NCBI GenBank assembly: GCA_013407085.1
Contig: JACCGJ010002581.1
Location: forward strand, 1-64,000
Reading direction: 5' to 3'
DNA length: 64,000 nucleotides
Source: Atriophallophorus winterbourni
Lineage: Eukaryota > Platyhelminthes > Trematoda > Plagiorchiida > Microphallidae
This document shows, piece by piece, positions 31,636 to 42,374 of this stretch (the stretch's first letter is position 1; every line of letters begins with the position of its first letter). The notes beneath the pieces were generated by a model. It saw nothing but the letters and a program-made list of their open reading frames with translations, was not told where the DNA came from and did not search any database. The position numbers and the translations under genes were made by a program.

Positions 31636-32159
31636 TACGCTAGGGTCTCGTTCCCGGTCTATTTATCAATGTCGGTCAAACCAACCCAAAGTTGCAACCA
31701 AATGCAACCGGCAGGCACGAAATTGCCTGATAAACCAGATCAAATTGACAACTGGAACAAACAACCTACGATCCACACCTTGTATTTAAGTAATTCGCAT
31801 ATAAGATACAAGTGGGTATTTTATTCTTAGTCATTAACGTAATGAATGTTTGAAAACTGGCGTCAACGTGATTGGAAAGGTTGATAGCACAAAGAAAATA
31901 ATGATGCGATCGACAAATGAACAAGAAGTGCAATGATTAATTGGTTGACGTTGGTCGAGTGTCCTCGAGGTGCGTGGGCGAAAAGTGTTAGCTGGCATCA
32001 CTGCATGCACAACCATACTGCGCGTAGTAAGATTTTCAGTAGTTATATTGATACGGCAAAGCAGGTCAGCATGCACAAGCTACACGGTTTAGATCACCAT
32101 TTCCGAAATACATTCTTTTTCCCTTGAGGAAATATCGTAAAAGCGTGTGAGATAAAGTA
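31636..32159. other. Unassigned intron sequence of TBC gene
   Basis: No supported feature; not matched in the duplicate. Confidence 0.35.
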
Positions 32160-32176
32160 AGCTTGTCACTTGTCAT

Positions 32177-32345
32177 GAAATCACAAGCCTGATCCAGGCA
32201 AAAAGCCGCGCAGTCACAGACCACGCATGGGCTAAGTTACTGCCATGTTACCCATGCCACAACAGGTAACGAAAAAGAAAATGGTAGTGAGACTTCAGTG
32301 TGTTTCTGTAATGCAACTTAATACATGAGGCGAATCAACTTAACA
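32177..32345 (-). repeat. SINE-like repeat R, diverged copy
   Basis: Recognisable from ATGAAATCACAAGCCTGATC through GGTAGTGAGACTTCAGTGTG. Also present at the equivalent place in the duplicate (49219), so it predates the duplication. Confidence 0.65.
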
Positions 32346-32865
32346 CAGTGTTACGTACGCCGTACTGAGGTACCGCGCAATTGCAATTCGCGGAGTAATG
32401 AGCAAAGCTCATTATGAGGCACGACATTGAAAGTCGCAAGCAAACCCTCTTGCTGATGTTTGCTCTCGACCCATGACTGCCATGTCTAAGTTTACGACTT
32501 CAGAGAAGTATTCTGAGTCCGCACTTTAGCAAGCCTATCAAAGCAGCTTACAGATATTGTCATACAGTTCTAAAAGTGTTGGCTACCGTCATGAACGATG
32601 CTATGCAATGGTCTTGTGGAAGCGTAGTTCAATCAAGAAGATTCCTAATTCTAGGGTTGGCAACTAGGTATAATGGAGAACGAATATGCGCCAGGTCTAC
32701 GTTTAAGCATACTATTCTATTCGACAGGGAAGCGTAATGACGGAGAGGCGAGAAAATCGAGGTAGACAGTAATGCAGGTAACATCAAAAACCTGTTCAAA
32801 TGAACATATTAAAGTCAGCAAGGCAATCAGAGAAAAATATGGTACTTTATTTGGCGATAAGGAGT

Positions 32866-32935
32866 GCCGCTTGCGTCGTTTGGTCGAACATTTCCGTGAG
32901 AAATATAGCGGGCAGCTGCAGACAATACTGTGCCA
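32866..32935 (-). other. Unusually conserved block between the duplicates
   Basis: About 50 consecutive bases are identical to 49868-49917 while the flanks differ. The minus frame reads LPAIFLTEMFDQTTQAALL after a CAG acceptor-like site, which could be the missing small TBC segment after VLGELLR. But the reading phase disagrees with the neighbouring splice sites and a TAA follows. Exon status is unresolved. Confidence 0.35.
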
Positions 32936-33142
32936 TAAACCCTGACCAACCGCGATAGAATCGGATATCAGATTTTGCATTGACTGATTTGAAACAGCTG
33001 GTCATGTAATATTGAGTGATTGACAGAGTAGTTGTAATGTTAAGTTGGACTTCGGGACGCAGGATTAGTTGCAATGGCAATGAAAAAAGGAATTTTTATT
33101 AATACGATCCTTAAAATCAAAAAGGTGTTCAGAAAAACATAC

Positions 33143-33318
33143 CGTAAAAGTTCGCCAAGCACATAACAGTCTCGTTTTAGAGAAAACATGTTATCGGTAT
33201 AGTAAGTGGGAAGGGTATCGTTGAAAAGGACATCGAGAAGCCAGAACGTTTTCTCTTCCACCTCATTTGAGGGGCCATGTAGAACTAGTAGAATGACTCC
33301 CGCGACAAAATTGAATCC
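33143..33318 (-). CDS. TBC-domain Rab GAP (GRTP1-like), exon with GFNFVAG block
   Basis: Acceptor CTATTCACAG, donor GTATGT. Encodes GFNFVAGVILLVLHG, then EVEEKTFWLLDVLFNDTLP, TYYTDNM and CYVLGELL. Family pattern: YCQGMNFIAGxLLL...EExxFWLLDALxxxxLPDYY...M...D..VLGEL. It ends in phase 2. The first residue follows directly on the catalytic Gln of the previous exon, so the splice junction sits at the glutamine finger. A damaged copy of this exon lies at 55344-55426. Confidence 0.9.
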
Positions 33319-33511
33319 CTGTGAATAGGTTAGGGTCATATATTACTCTAAAATAGCATACAAGCTCGTAAAATGAAAATAATAAATGCTATGTAATTAT
33401 AAATATCTAAACATAATAAACGTTCAAACATTATTCATAAATGTGCAACTGCAAAGTACTGCACAGGTAACGACACGCTAAACTCGATGATAAACAGTAA
33501 CCTAAGAAAGC

Positions 33512-33652
33512 ATTCTAGAGTCTCACTACCATTCTCTCCGTCTTATATATCTCTCTAGGACCAGCAAACATGATAGTGTCTGAACAAGTATGCAATCTAT
33601 GATCGCGCGACACCAATCCATCACCTCGATTTGCAATTTCATACATCATATA
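33512..33652 (+). repeat. SINE-like repeat R, diverged copy
   Basis: From TAGAGTCTCACTACCATT to TTGCAATTTCATAC. Its partner in the duplicate is at 55771. Confidence 0.65.
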
Positions 33653-34399
33653 CACGGACTTAACTGCAACAAAATTATAAAGGACTTCATCAAACAGCAA
33701 TTTTAGTGAACATCTCAGATAATGTTCTGTTAACTTTTAATTTTCGCACATATTTTGAACACGAATGTGTTTATTATTAACCTTGGGATTGAGAAAGTCA
33801 TGTCAACTGCAACGGTATTTCGAAGTCATAATTCGCGGATATCACAAACAGCGTCTTTATAAAGCAGAAGTAAAAAGGTGTTGTAACAAGCGTTCACGAA
33901 TTGAAACTGTATCAAAACATGATTTAGCCGAAGTGTCTAAATCCATTTGTTGTTGCCGCTTATATGTGTTATTTCCAGTACGTTGATTGTCGCCCATGCA
34001 ATCTGGACAGATCGGAGCCTCTACCGTTTAGTTATTCTACAGTCCTACGGTCAACGTATCTAGATCTATACAGCCAGATGAAATGGTAGCTACATAGTAA
34101 AGTTGCCTGGAGGGGTCTTTAAATCGCGAACTGAATACTTTCACACTTGAAGTGAAACACCGGAGAAGGAAATCCTAGGAAGCAAATAAGTTAAGGTTGA
34201 ATTGGAACAAATGAGTCTAGATATGAAGATAACTTATTCAAACGGAATTCAGCGCAAAAGAGTGTCTACAATACTTTCATTAGTAAATTATCTATCAAGC
34301 TGCCATAAGTAAATTATAAAACAAAGGGAATTGCAGCACCTTGACAGCAATTGTAAACACCAAAGTTCAAGCAAATAATTAGTTCATACAAATACCCAC
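33653..34399. other. Intron sequence shared with the duplicate
   Basis: No separate feature; aligns with 60393-61121 in the duplicate. Confidence 0.5.
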
Positions 34400-34527
34400 C
34401 TGGCAATATCCCATATGTGGAAAATAAGCGGCAAACGCCATTAGGACATTTTTCAATGAACGGAGAATACCCTCATTATTATCACTCCCTTGAAAATGAA
34501 TATTTTCAGGATACGTTCGCACAATAT
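34400..34527 (-). CDS. TBC-domain Rab GAP (GRTP1-like), exon with both catalytic fingers
   Basis: Acceptor TCTGTTTATAG, donor GTGGGT. Two bases complete a codon ending AT (probably Asp, if the preceding exon ends in G), then IVRTYPENIHFQGSDNNEG, LRSLKNVLMAF and FPHMGYCQ. The DxxR arginine finger and the YxQ glutamine finger of TBC-type Rab GAPs are both present; these insert into the Rab nucleotide site and speed GTP hydrolysis. The protein is expected to act on membrane-trafficking Rabs in the cytosol; the particular Rab cannot be inferred. Upstream exons (protein start) were not found between here and 64000. Confidence 0.9.
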
Positions 34528-34904
34528 CTATAAACAGAAATTATAAATGGATGAATAAAGAATATGATCATCATCATGGAGAGCATTCAACTGGCAACAA
34601 GTACCACCACTGAACAAGGTGTTTGAGACGACACTAAGAGTAAGAAGCAACTGTGAATGCTAATCTTTTGCATCCTAGCTTTGGAGATGAATCGCATCAA
34701 ATACAGCTAGTTTAATAATTATAGCAATTATCGGCATGAACCACCCTTACAAGGATGCCATTCAAAATTAGAAATGGAAAATAAACCCACATTTGGAAAA
34801 CGATGATTTCCCATTTGCAATAAGTGGCCTAACCAGGGAAGTCTATTCACACTAACTAGTTTCAATATATACGTCGCTAAGGAAGATTATATAACGGTGT
34901 TACG

Positions 34905-36540
34905 TATTCGACGGTGCCAGGTAAGTCCAGCGATGATGCGCAGACAGAGATTGTAGAAGACCTGTAGACGACCTATTTCTTCTCTTCTCAGTGTCCAAGT
35001 TTCACATCCGTACAGTAAAACCGCGCGAACGGTAGCCCTATAGACTCTTCCTTTAGAGACACCTCTTTGACGTCACAGATGACCCATGTTACGAAAGGCT
35101 ACCGTAGCTTTGGAAATACGAGCTGAAATCTCCTTATATGAACACGCGTTATTAGTAATGCAACTATCCAAATAGATAATACTGTCTACAGTCGCAAGTT
35201 TTTCATTATTAAGGCTTAGCGCAGTTTCGGTCAGAACAATATCCTGTAACAGATCTTTGAACTTGAGGTTCAAAACGCATACCGAAAGATGGTGCGACAC
35301 TATATTGTCGGTTTAAATTAGCCTGAGCATACTTATAGGAATCGAACAGGAGAACTACGTCGTCGGTATAATCTAGATCAAAAAGATTTTTATCGCAGCA
35401 TATGTGGATGCCTGGTGTCAGTATGCCTGCATAACATACATCCATAACAGCGTCAAATTCCAAAGTGAACGAAAATGGACACTCTCGTCAGACACCACTA
35501 ATCACAGGACAGTTGGCTGACAGGCTATTGTACACTCTAACGCGTTCAGCACTATGAGAATAAATATTCCGAAATACGTGCACGTATTCTGTAGGATGCC
35601 TTTAAGTAATAAGGTATTAAATGATGCGCTCCTATCGACCGAATCAAATGCACGCTTAAAATCAAGAAAGATGGCTACAGTAAGCTGCCTAAAGGTGTGG
35701 CGATGGTTAAGAGTTTACCGAAGAGCGAATGTATGAAACCGGCAAAGTGCCGCACAGTCAGACTGCACGTGGGCTAAGATACTGTCAGGTTGCCCAGGCC
35801 TAGACCTAGACCGAATATGTTATCACAACATTCTTTACCGGGACGGAATCCTGTTGTGGTGAACAAACCTGTGAAACCCTGTGTAAATTAAGGCGCCAAG
35901 ACATAATGAAGCAAGAAGACAGGTAATGAGGGGCGCAAGGCTTATTCCCCTGTGGTTAGGGCGTGAAGTACGCACATCATTTAAAAATAGGTGTGATTGT
36001 AGACTTTTCCTAAAACTACGGAATAGTTTCCGTCTCAAAGGATCACCTAGTGTGCTCAATAAGATCGCACAACTTTCCTTAAACAGAAACAGGACCTCGA
36101 ATCTTTTCATTGACTCAATACCGAGCTTGATTTTTGCTTCGCTGGGAGACGTAAAATCAACTGACCAGGGTTCATAATACGGAATAAATGACAATAGACC
36201 ATCTGGTGCCAGACAGCTAAATGATCATGAAGATGCTCCGTCAAACGAGACACGCGGAAATCTTTGTTAATGATTAGGGTACCATCGTTTTCTCTGATAA
36301 TCTCTCTGGTTCCGATGGGTTCAGAACATGTAGACCAAATTAGCTGAAACAGTCTTCGGACGTCACCAGAATTGCTGGCTACCTCTATATCCTTAACTTT
36401 TTGCAGCCACTACGCTTCCCTATCTGATGATACGCTTGAGAGTATTTCGGACGGGTCTTCGTTTTGCATTATGTTGCGAGCCAGAATAAATGCTTCGACT
36501 TTCTTCCAGTAATTGAAGGCTAGCCGGGGGTGGTAGTAGG
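34905..36540 (-). mobile_element. Older RTE-like LINE (minus), part 1
   Basis: The minus strand carries RT pieces in several frames: FRPG-like QQDSVPVKNV near 35855, AFLDFKRAFDSVDR (motif A) near 35650, LDYTDDVVLL (motif C, YTDD) near 35360, SIIYLDSCIT and EISARISKATVAF near 35130, and [18 protein letters not shown] sequence near 35010. Stops and frameshifts are frequent. It is interrupted by repeat R at 35731 and probably by the RTE at 36541-40108. Confidence 0.75.
35731..35811 (-). repeat. Repeat R, 3'-half fragment inserted in RTE
   Basis: Only the LINE-derived half is present: GCAAAGTGCCGCACAGTCAG through GGTTGCCCAGGCCTAGACC. A CGAAT on both sides (about 35725 and 35813) may be a short target-site duplication. 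Confidence 0.65.
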
Positions 36541-37012
36541 AATGAGCCGCCTACTATCTATAAAATGATCCCACGTGGCGTGCGTCTAAATAGCCTCTGA
36601 CAACCAAGTCCAACTCCTGGCCTGCACGAGTGGCTTTCACAAGCCCGGCGGAACTGCTCTTACTGACAGGAGAAGGGGCGAAGGCGGGTGACTGGCGCCA
36701 TAAAACCAGTTAGCTCCGGGCAGATGGAGCTCGTCAGCTACTGGCAATCCATCTAGGGGAAGGAAAACCCTGACTCCAAACCCCCATTGCCTTGTGGGTT
36801 ACCCGATTGCGGGAAAGGCTTCGGGAGAAAACCCCGAGGAAAAATCCGGAGAGAAGCCCCGTAGGTAGATAACTGGCGCACAGCGCGTTTATCTGCCAGC
36901 TCCCTGCTGCCTTGTAGGTTGCACTTGGCTGTGCAAAGGCTAGAGAGGTGTACTCGAACAAACACCAAGTGGTGCTGGGGACATCACTTGTACACTATCC
37001 CCAAGAAACTTC

Positions 37013-37798
37013 ATGACGATGTCTCAACGTATATCTCAGCTCTCTGCTACGGCGTTCCCGAGACGCGACGCGCCCTTGGCTCTCCCAGCGGCTAGGGTGA
37101 AAAGTAAGCTAGCTGGGGCCATAAATATCCGTAAGGTCTTTTATCTGGGATGTTGGAACGTACGGACACTGCGTGACGTTGGTAGTCAAGCAATCACGAT
37201 GCGCTCTTTATTGGACTACCAAGTAGATGTTGCTTGTCTTTCCGAGGTCCGCCTTCCCGGACACGGATCCAAATCGATCAAGGTCCCCGGAGTCGATCGT
37301 AATTATTGGCTTTTTTATAGTGGGCCCGAGGATGGATCTGGTCAGCATGGAGTAGCGATAGCGCTCAGCGACCATGCTAAGCAAGCACTCATGTCATGGA
37401 TGCCTGTATCCCCGAGAATTGCGGTGGTCCGGCTGAGGGGTCACCCTTTGAATATAACAGTCGTTTCGGTGTATGCCCCAACCCTATCAGCCGACCAAAC
37501 TACAAAAGACGATTTTTATAACCAACTTCAATTCGTAGTCGATAGAGTTGCTGGAAACGACGTACTGGTTGTGGCTGGTGACTGGAACGCTCGTACAGGA
37601 TCAGCAGATTCCGCAACAAACCGAATCCTGGGAAAATTTGGCCTAGGGCAGCGCTGCGCGAATGGCGATCGACTGATCGAGTTTGCGGCCTACAATCACC
37701 TATGCGTCTGTAACACTAAATTCCAGCACCCTAAAAACACTTGGTCACATGGTACTCGAACGATGGTAGAACGGCGAACCAGATCGATTATGTTCTAA
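37013..37798 (+). pseudogene. RTE polyprotein, endonuclease part
   Basis: Starts at an ATG (37013) after the 5' UTR. AP-endonuclease-like blocks: LGCWNVRTLRD (N-terminal GxWNVRTL, about 37147), DVACLSEVRLPG (SE metal-binding block, 37228), GVAIALSD (37350), VYAPT (37470), VVAGDWNARTG (GDxNA block, 37569). The enzyme nicks target DNA to prime reverse transcription. A one-base deletion in the A-run near 37735 shifts the frame before QIDYVLIR. Confidence 0.9.
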
Positions 37799-39099
37799 TT
37801 CGCGCACGTTGGATGTCTTCGGTGCTCGACTGTAGGTCCTATCGTGGAGCCGAAACAGGGAACGCAGCAGGCACCGATCACACACTTGTTCGCGCAAAGC
37901 TCCGACTTCGCCTGCTAAACCGCCAAAGGAAAACTCCTAGGAAGCGCTTAAACTTGGAAGCCTTAGGAAACCCGGCCCAACTTAAGAAGCTCATTGACGA
38001 TATCGCTGAGCGGTTGGATGGGAGTGATGCATCAGTCGAACAACAGTGGTCCAGACTGAAGACCGCTACTCAGACTGCAGCACTAAAAACCCTAGGCACG
38101 GCCTCTCGTCGCCGACGAGATTGGATTTCTCAGAACACCATCGAGCTCTCTGCCCGGGCAAGAGACGCCCGAATGCATGGTGCATCTGATTATCGCCTCC
38201 TTAGGAGAGCTGCTACACGATCAGCCCGCAAGGATCGTCAGCTATATTGGGCGGAAACCGCATCCGAAATGGAAGCCGCAGCAAGTATAGGAGACTTTGG
38301 ACGACTGTTTCGCCTGATTCGCAGAGCATCTGGAAGCTGTGGTTTTTGTACGAACCTTCGAGATTCGTCAGGACAGATGATATTTGACCTTCATCAAAAG
38401 ATAGATAGGTGGGTTGAGCACTTCAGTCAGCTACTGAACCGCCCGTCATCTATCAATGCAGTATTCACTTCCCCGATAAATAGCTGTGAATACCCGGTCA
38501 ACTGCGAGGCACCATCAGAATACGAGATATCAAGTGTTTTACGACGAATGCAGAATGGTAAATCGCCAGGTGAGGACGGAATTTCCGTTGAACTTATTAA
38601 AGCCTGTGCCGACGTATTATTATCTCCGCTACATCGGCTGTTTTGTTCGATCTGGGAGACGGAAGTTTTCCCATCAGACTGGGGGATGTCTATCATTCTA
38701 CCACTGCCGAAACGTGGAGATAAATCTGTGTGCTCCAATTACCGCGGAATAAGTCTAATCGACACCGCTGCTAAAGTGTTTGCAACGCTCCTGCTTAATC
38801 GGTTCTCCGCCGAAAGAAATCTGCGCACCAGACTTAACCAAGGTGGATTTCGCCCTGGGATGGGTTGCGTAGATCAAATATTTACTTTACGCAGGATCCT
38901 CGAGCACCGTGCACGGTATCAACAGCAAACGATAGCTTGCTTTATTGACTTCCGCGCCGCCTTCGACTCCGTAGACCGTGGTTGTTTATGGGACATCATG
39001 CTATCGGATGGGGTTCCATTAAAGCTCGTCAACCTAATCAGAGCCTATTACAGCTCTACAAGGGCACGGGATGGTGTCTACGGTGAAGAATCGCGTTAA
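37741..39099 (+). pseudogene. RTE polyprotein, end of endonuclease and RT palm
   Basis: After the frameshift: WYSNDGRTANQIDYVLIRAR and AAGTDHTLVRAKL (catalytic DH) complete the endonuclease; RT follows with NGKSPGEDGISVELIKAC (38555), NYRGISLIDTAAKV (38740), NQGGFRPGMGCVDQIF (38840) and ACFIDFRAAFDSVD (motif A, 38937). Ends at TAA 39097-39099 where GAA is expected (ESR-E-FNLHTGVRQGC). Confidence 0.9.
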
Positions 39100-39102
39100 T
39101 TT

Positions 39103-40064
39103 AACTTGCACACAGGCGTCAGGCAAGGTTGCCCGCTATCGCCGGTCATGTTTAACTATGTCGTAGACTGGATAATGAACCAGGCGTTAACTAAGTATCA
39201 AAGGGTGCAAATTTCAACGGATCTATGGATTTCCGACTTTGACTATGCTGACGATATAGTCGTTCTGGGCGACAATACCAAAATGCTGCAAACCGTTTTA
39301 GACCACATTAGTGCCACTGCCGCGAAAGTCCGTCTTGAGATTAACGCGGCTAAGACCAAGGCTTTTTTTATTCCGACACACCAGGCATCCAGCCACTTCG
39401 CGTTCAGAGTTGTCCGATCGAATACGTTCCAGTCTTTAAATACCTCGGCTCAAGTATATTGCCCAATGGTCAGGCGAAAGATGAAGTGAAGTTAAGGGTC
39501 GATCGTGCTCGTAATGCGTTTTTGCAGTTGAAAGGCACCCTTTGGCGCAAGCCCGGGATCAGCCTAAAAACTAAGACGCGTGTTTATCAAGCAGCGATCC
39601 GCCCTGTACTGCTTTATGGATGCGAGACATGGCCTTTAAGGTCACAGGATGTACGCACATTAGAAGTGTTCGACCATTGGTGCCTTAGGGTAATCTTGGG
39701 CATCCGATATACTGACCGAGTATCTAACGCAGCCGTACGAGAGCGTTGCAGCGGACTATCTCCACTTTCCGCTCACATACAACGGCGAAGGCTGCAATGG
39801 TTTGGCCACGTCCTCCGAAAGACAGACACAGCACTTCCAAAACTCGTCCTCGACCCCAAACCCGTTCGCACCTGGCGTCGGCGGCAAGGTGGTCAAGTGA
39901 AAACCTGGCTGTCAACTGTGAAAGAGGATGTAGACACCCTGGGTCTGCGTACCGTCTACGGAGTTTGCAGGTGGGAACGAGACTGGATCACGATCTGCAA
40001 CGATCTTGCCTCTGATCGACGTGCGTGGGCTGGTGCGATCCGAGTCATCAATGAAGCCGGCTAA
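39103..40064 (+). pseudogene. RTE polyprotein, RT catalytic end and C-terminus
   Basis: LHTGVRQGCPLSPVMFNYV (motif B) and DFDYADDIVVLGD (motif C, intact YADD, 39236). A one-base shift near 39460 moves to the second frame, which continues [48 protein letters not shown] and LQWFGHVLRKTD to the natural stop at 40062-40064. Confidence 0.9.
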
Positions 40065-40108
40065 TCCACTCGTGGAGCCAGCCGCACAAAAGTAAAAGTA
40101 AAGTAAAG

Positions 40109-40560
40109 CCTGGGAGATCCATTGGAGTTTTTGGCTAGAGGTTGAACAGCAACAAGAAAACTCCGCGGCATTGAGCATTACAGTAGCAATCGCATTTCAC
40201 ACTTGTACTTTTTTAGAAACCGCAGTGGGAAGATTTTCAAGTAATACGCCGCGTTAGGCTTGATAAATTGTAGGCTCGAAGCATCTCGAAGGCTATGCGC
40301 TTAGAGAGAGCTGCCTTCAGACCAGAGAATTTTAATTTAAATCTCGATCGAAGGAGCGCGTGATAAGAATCAGGTAAATGTTCCAGGTGCAACAGTTATC
40401 AAGGCAGCCCCTCTATCTCGCGGTTATGGCGAGATGGTCGATTCGTGTTCATGGCCGAGCATCTTTAGGCGGACGTCAAGTTGTACACTGCCGCTTTTTA
40501 TTCTTAAAGGAAGTGCTACTAATAAATAGTAGGTGGCAAAATAGGTGCAGAAAGCGTTCA
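40109..40560 (-). mobile_element. Older RTE-like LINE (minus), part 2
   Basis: The minus strand appears to be the endonuclease-to-RT linker of the element at 34905 (FSGLKAALSKRIAFEMLRAYN-like reading near 40300). Heavily decayed; assignment is tentative and rests on position and on this reading. Confidence 0.4.
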
Positions 40561-41743
40561 CCATTGTCGCAAAGCATCAAGACTGAATGCACTAACGAGC
40601 TGTGAATCAGTAAAATCAAGGCAATCAATTTGAGTATTCATATTTCAAGCAAAACAATGAACTCTTGGCGCTTCGCAAGTGCACAGTATTCGCCGTAGAA
40701 GACCTTTGCTGTCATCAGTGCTACTATTAATCAGAGCATAAGTGGATAATACGAACAAAGAGCGCTTACTTTGAGTTCGGCAATTAGTGCTGATAAATGT
40801 AGCTAGTCAGACGGCACTTTTTTACTTTGTGCGACTATCTCCTCCTGGAGGATGAGTCGGCTTGAAGTGTCTTGGGAATTTGGGTATTATATTATTATTA
40901 TATTTGCACAATCTGATACAGATATGGTGCCGTTCAACATAAACAATGATATGTACAAAGCGAGAAGGGGGGTACAAAGCGTTGTCATCATCGTCATCGT
41001 TGAACGTAGGCATGATACTACCCGGTTGCCTACACCGAAGTAGGAATTTGGGTACAAAGCGGCGTCCCCAGCAACACTCTACTATTAACGGAAATCCAGT
41101 GTAAATGAGAGCTTTTTTCCCGTGAACTCATGACTATACCTACACTCCCTTAGTTATCTGTTAGAAAGATTTGGTGCAGCTACTTTGATTACCATAGAGG
41201 GATCATAAAGTATTGTCTCTGACAAGCCACAAACATCAGCGACAACGAAGCTAGGTAGATGACAAGAACAGCTTGCTGGCCTGATTCACGCAGGGTTTTT
41301 ACATTTATGATAACTACTCATGCAGACGTGCGCGGTTTTATACAATGAGTTTTATATATGGAATATGCTGAGCTTCGAAAACGTTTATGTCAGCCGGCCA
41401 TGATTGCACGCGCCCCCATGCGTGGTGCATTCATTGTATTCGGCCATGGATCACATACTCATGCATGCTATCATCCGGCGATAACGGATCAAGGAGCATG
41501 CGCCCCATGCGTGATACACCTATTGAGACCGATGAACACCAAATATGCAAATGAATATTGCTATAAATTCAACCGGATAAATGGTAGCGCGGCTCAGTGC
41601 TGTCAACATGACACCTGTACACCTGCAGAAGGTCGAACTCGGCGAAGGTGCCACACATGCTTTACTCATGTATCAAAGATGGCAATTTCGAGCTATTTGG
41701 ATATCGTCCCTTGCAGTAGACAATTAAGAATTCAGCAGCAGTA
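40561..41743. other. Unassigned, with an imperfect direct repeat
   Basis: GCGCCCCCATGCGTGGTGCATTCATTG at 41410-41436 resembles GCGCCCCATGCGTGATACACCTATTG at 41499-41524. The frame 41358-41744 crossing it has no recognisable domain. Confidence 0.4.
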
Positions 41744-41819
41744 GCTTAACCCACGTGCAGTCTGCGGCTGTGCAACAATTTGCGTAAATAAAGGCTTGTT
41801 GTTTAATACATACATAACA
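41744..41819 (+). repeat. SINE-like repeat R, 3' fragment
   Basis: CTTAACCCACGTGCAGTCTG then a diverged end and a short (CATA)n tail. Confidence 0.5.
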
Positions 41820-42374
41820 AAGTCGTTTGCTAGATCGAAACACAGGTCCAAAAAGAAGCAAATCGTTAAACATACTGACCTACATCAATAACTCTTGTAT
41901 ATTTTAGATCTGGTTCCATGGATAGAGCAGTTTTATATACACCACTGTTCGCTAGCATCCTGTTTCTAGCCCCCGAAACTGTGAGCCACACCTAAAATAA
42001 TCGAGATGAAACAATTGTAAGCTCACTTCTCCTCGATCATTGGGCGGAACACCTTTGCGACAGAAACGTTTGACTGGAAAAAATATTTTACGAAATAGCA
42101 AGTACGTTTTCGTGACTTCTTGCATTCTGAACTATTTGGAAAATAACGGTCCCAACGCTCGTGGCGGTGGCGTATGGTGTTAATGTATTCCACTTCAAAC
42201 TCAGCATAATCCTGATCACTTACGACCTCCGGTACCTTGAATCCATAAAGAGGGAAACTCCTGAAAAATTTGGATTATACCGAAAACGAAATTACGGATG
42301 ACTGCCAGTATTGGCCATATACCGTATTTTTATTAGTGCACAAGAAATAACAAAACACGCGCCATTATTCTAGG
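41820..42374. other. Unassigned AT-rich sequence
   Basis: No supported feature. Confidence 0.4.

Larger units (their letters stand above)
32160..34555. repeat. Segmental duplication, parental-side copy (TBC gene)
   Basis: Similar throughout to 49200-61268 once the insertions in the latter are removed. It includes two TBC exons, one SINE R at each side (32177 and 33512) and intron sequence. Both TBC exons are open and correctly spliced here, so this is taken as the functional copy. Confidence 0.8.
36541..40108 (+). mobile_element. RTE-clade LINE, about 3.5 kb, recently active
   Basis: GC-rich 5' UTR (36541-37012) with two degenerate copies of a CCTTGT-GGTT...GCAAAGGCT unit, one long polyprotein region (endonuclease, RT, C-terminal domain; 37013-40064) and a tail of AAAGT/AAGTA repeats at about 40090-40108. 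Only two frameshifts and one stop interrupt coding. Base composition is visibly richer in GC than the surroundings. Left boundary approximate; no target-site duplication found. It seems inserted into the older minus-strand RTE. Confidence 0.85.

Noticed and set aside
36734..36968. Open frames in the GC-rich region before the RTE polyprotein
   Set aside because: They lie antisense in the RTE 5' UTR and have no recognisable domain.
41358..41744. 128-codon open frame
   Set aside because: Cys/His-rich only through repeats of a short direct repeat; no regular zinc-finger spacing and no splice context.
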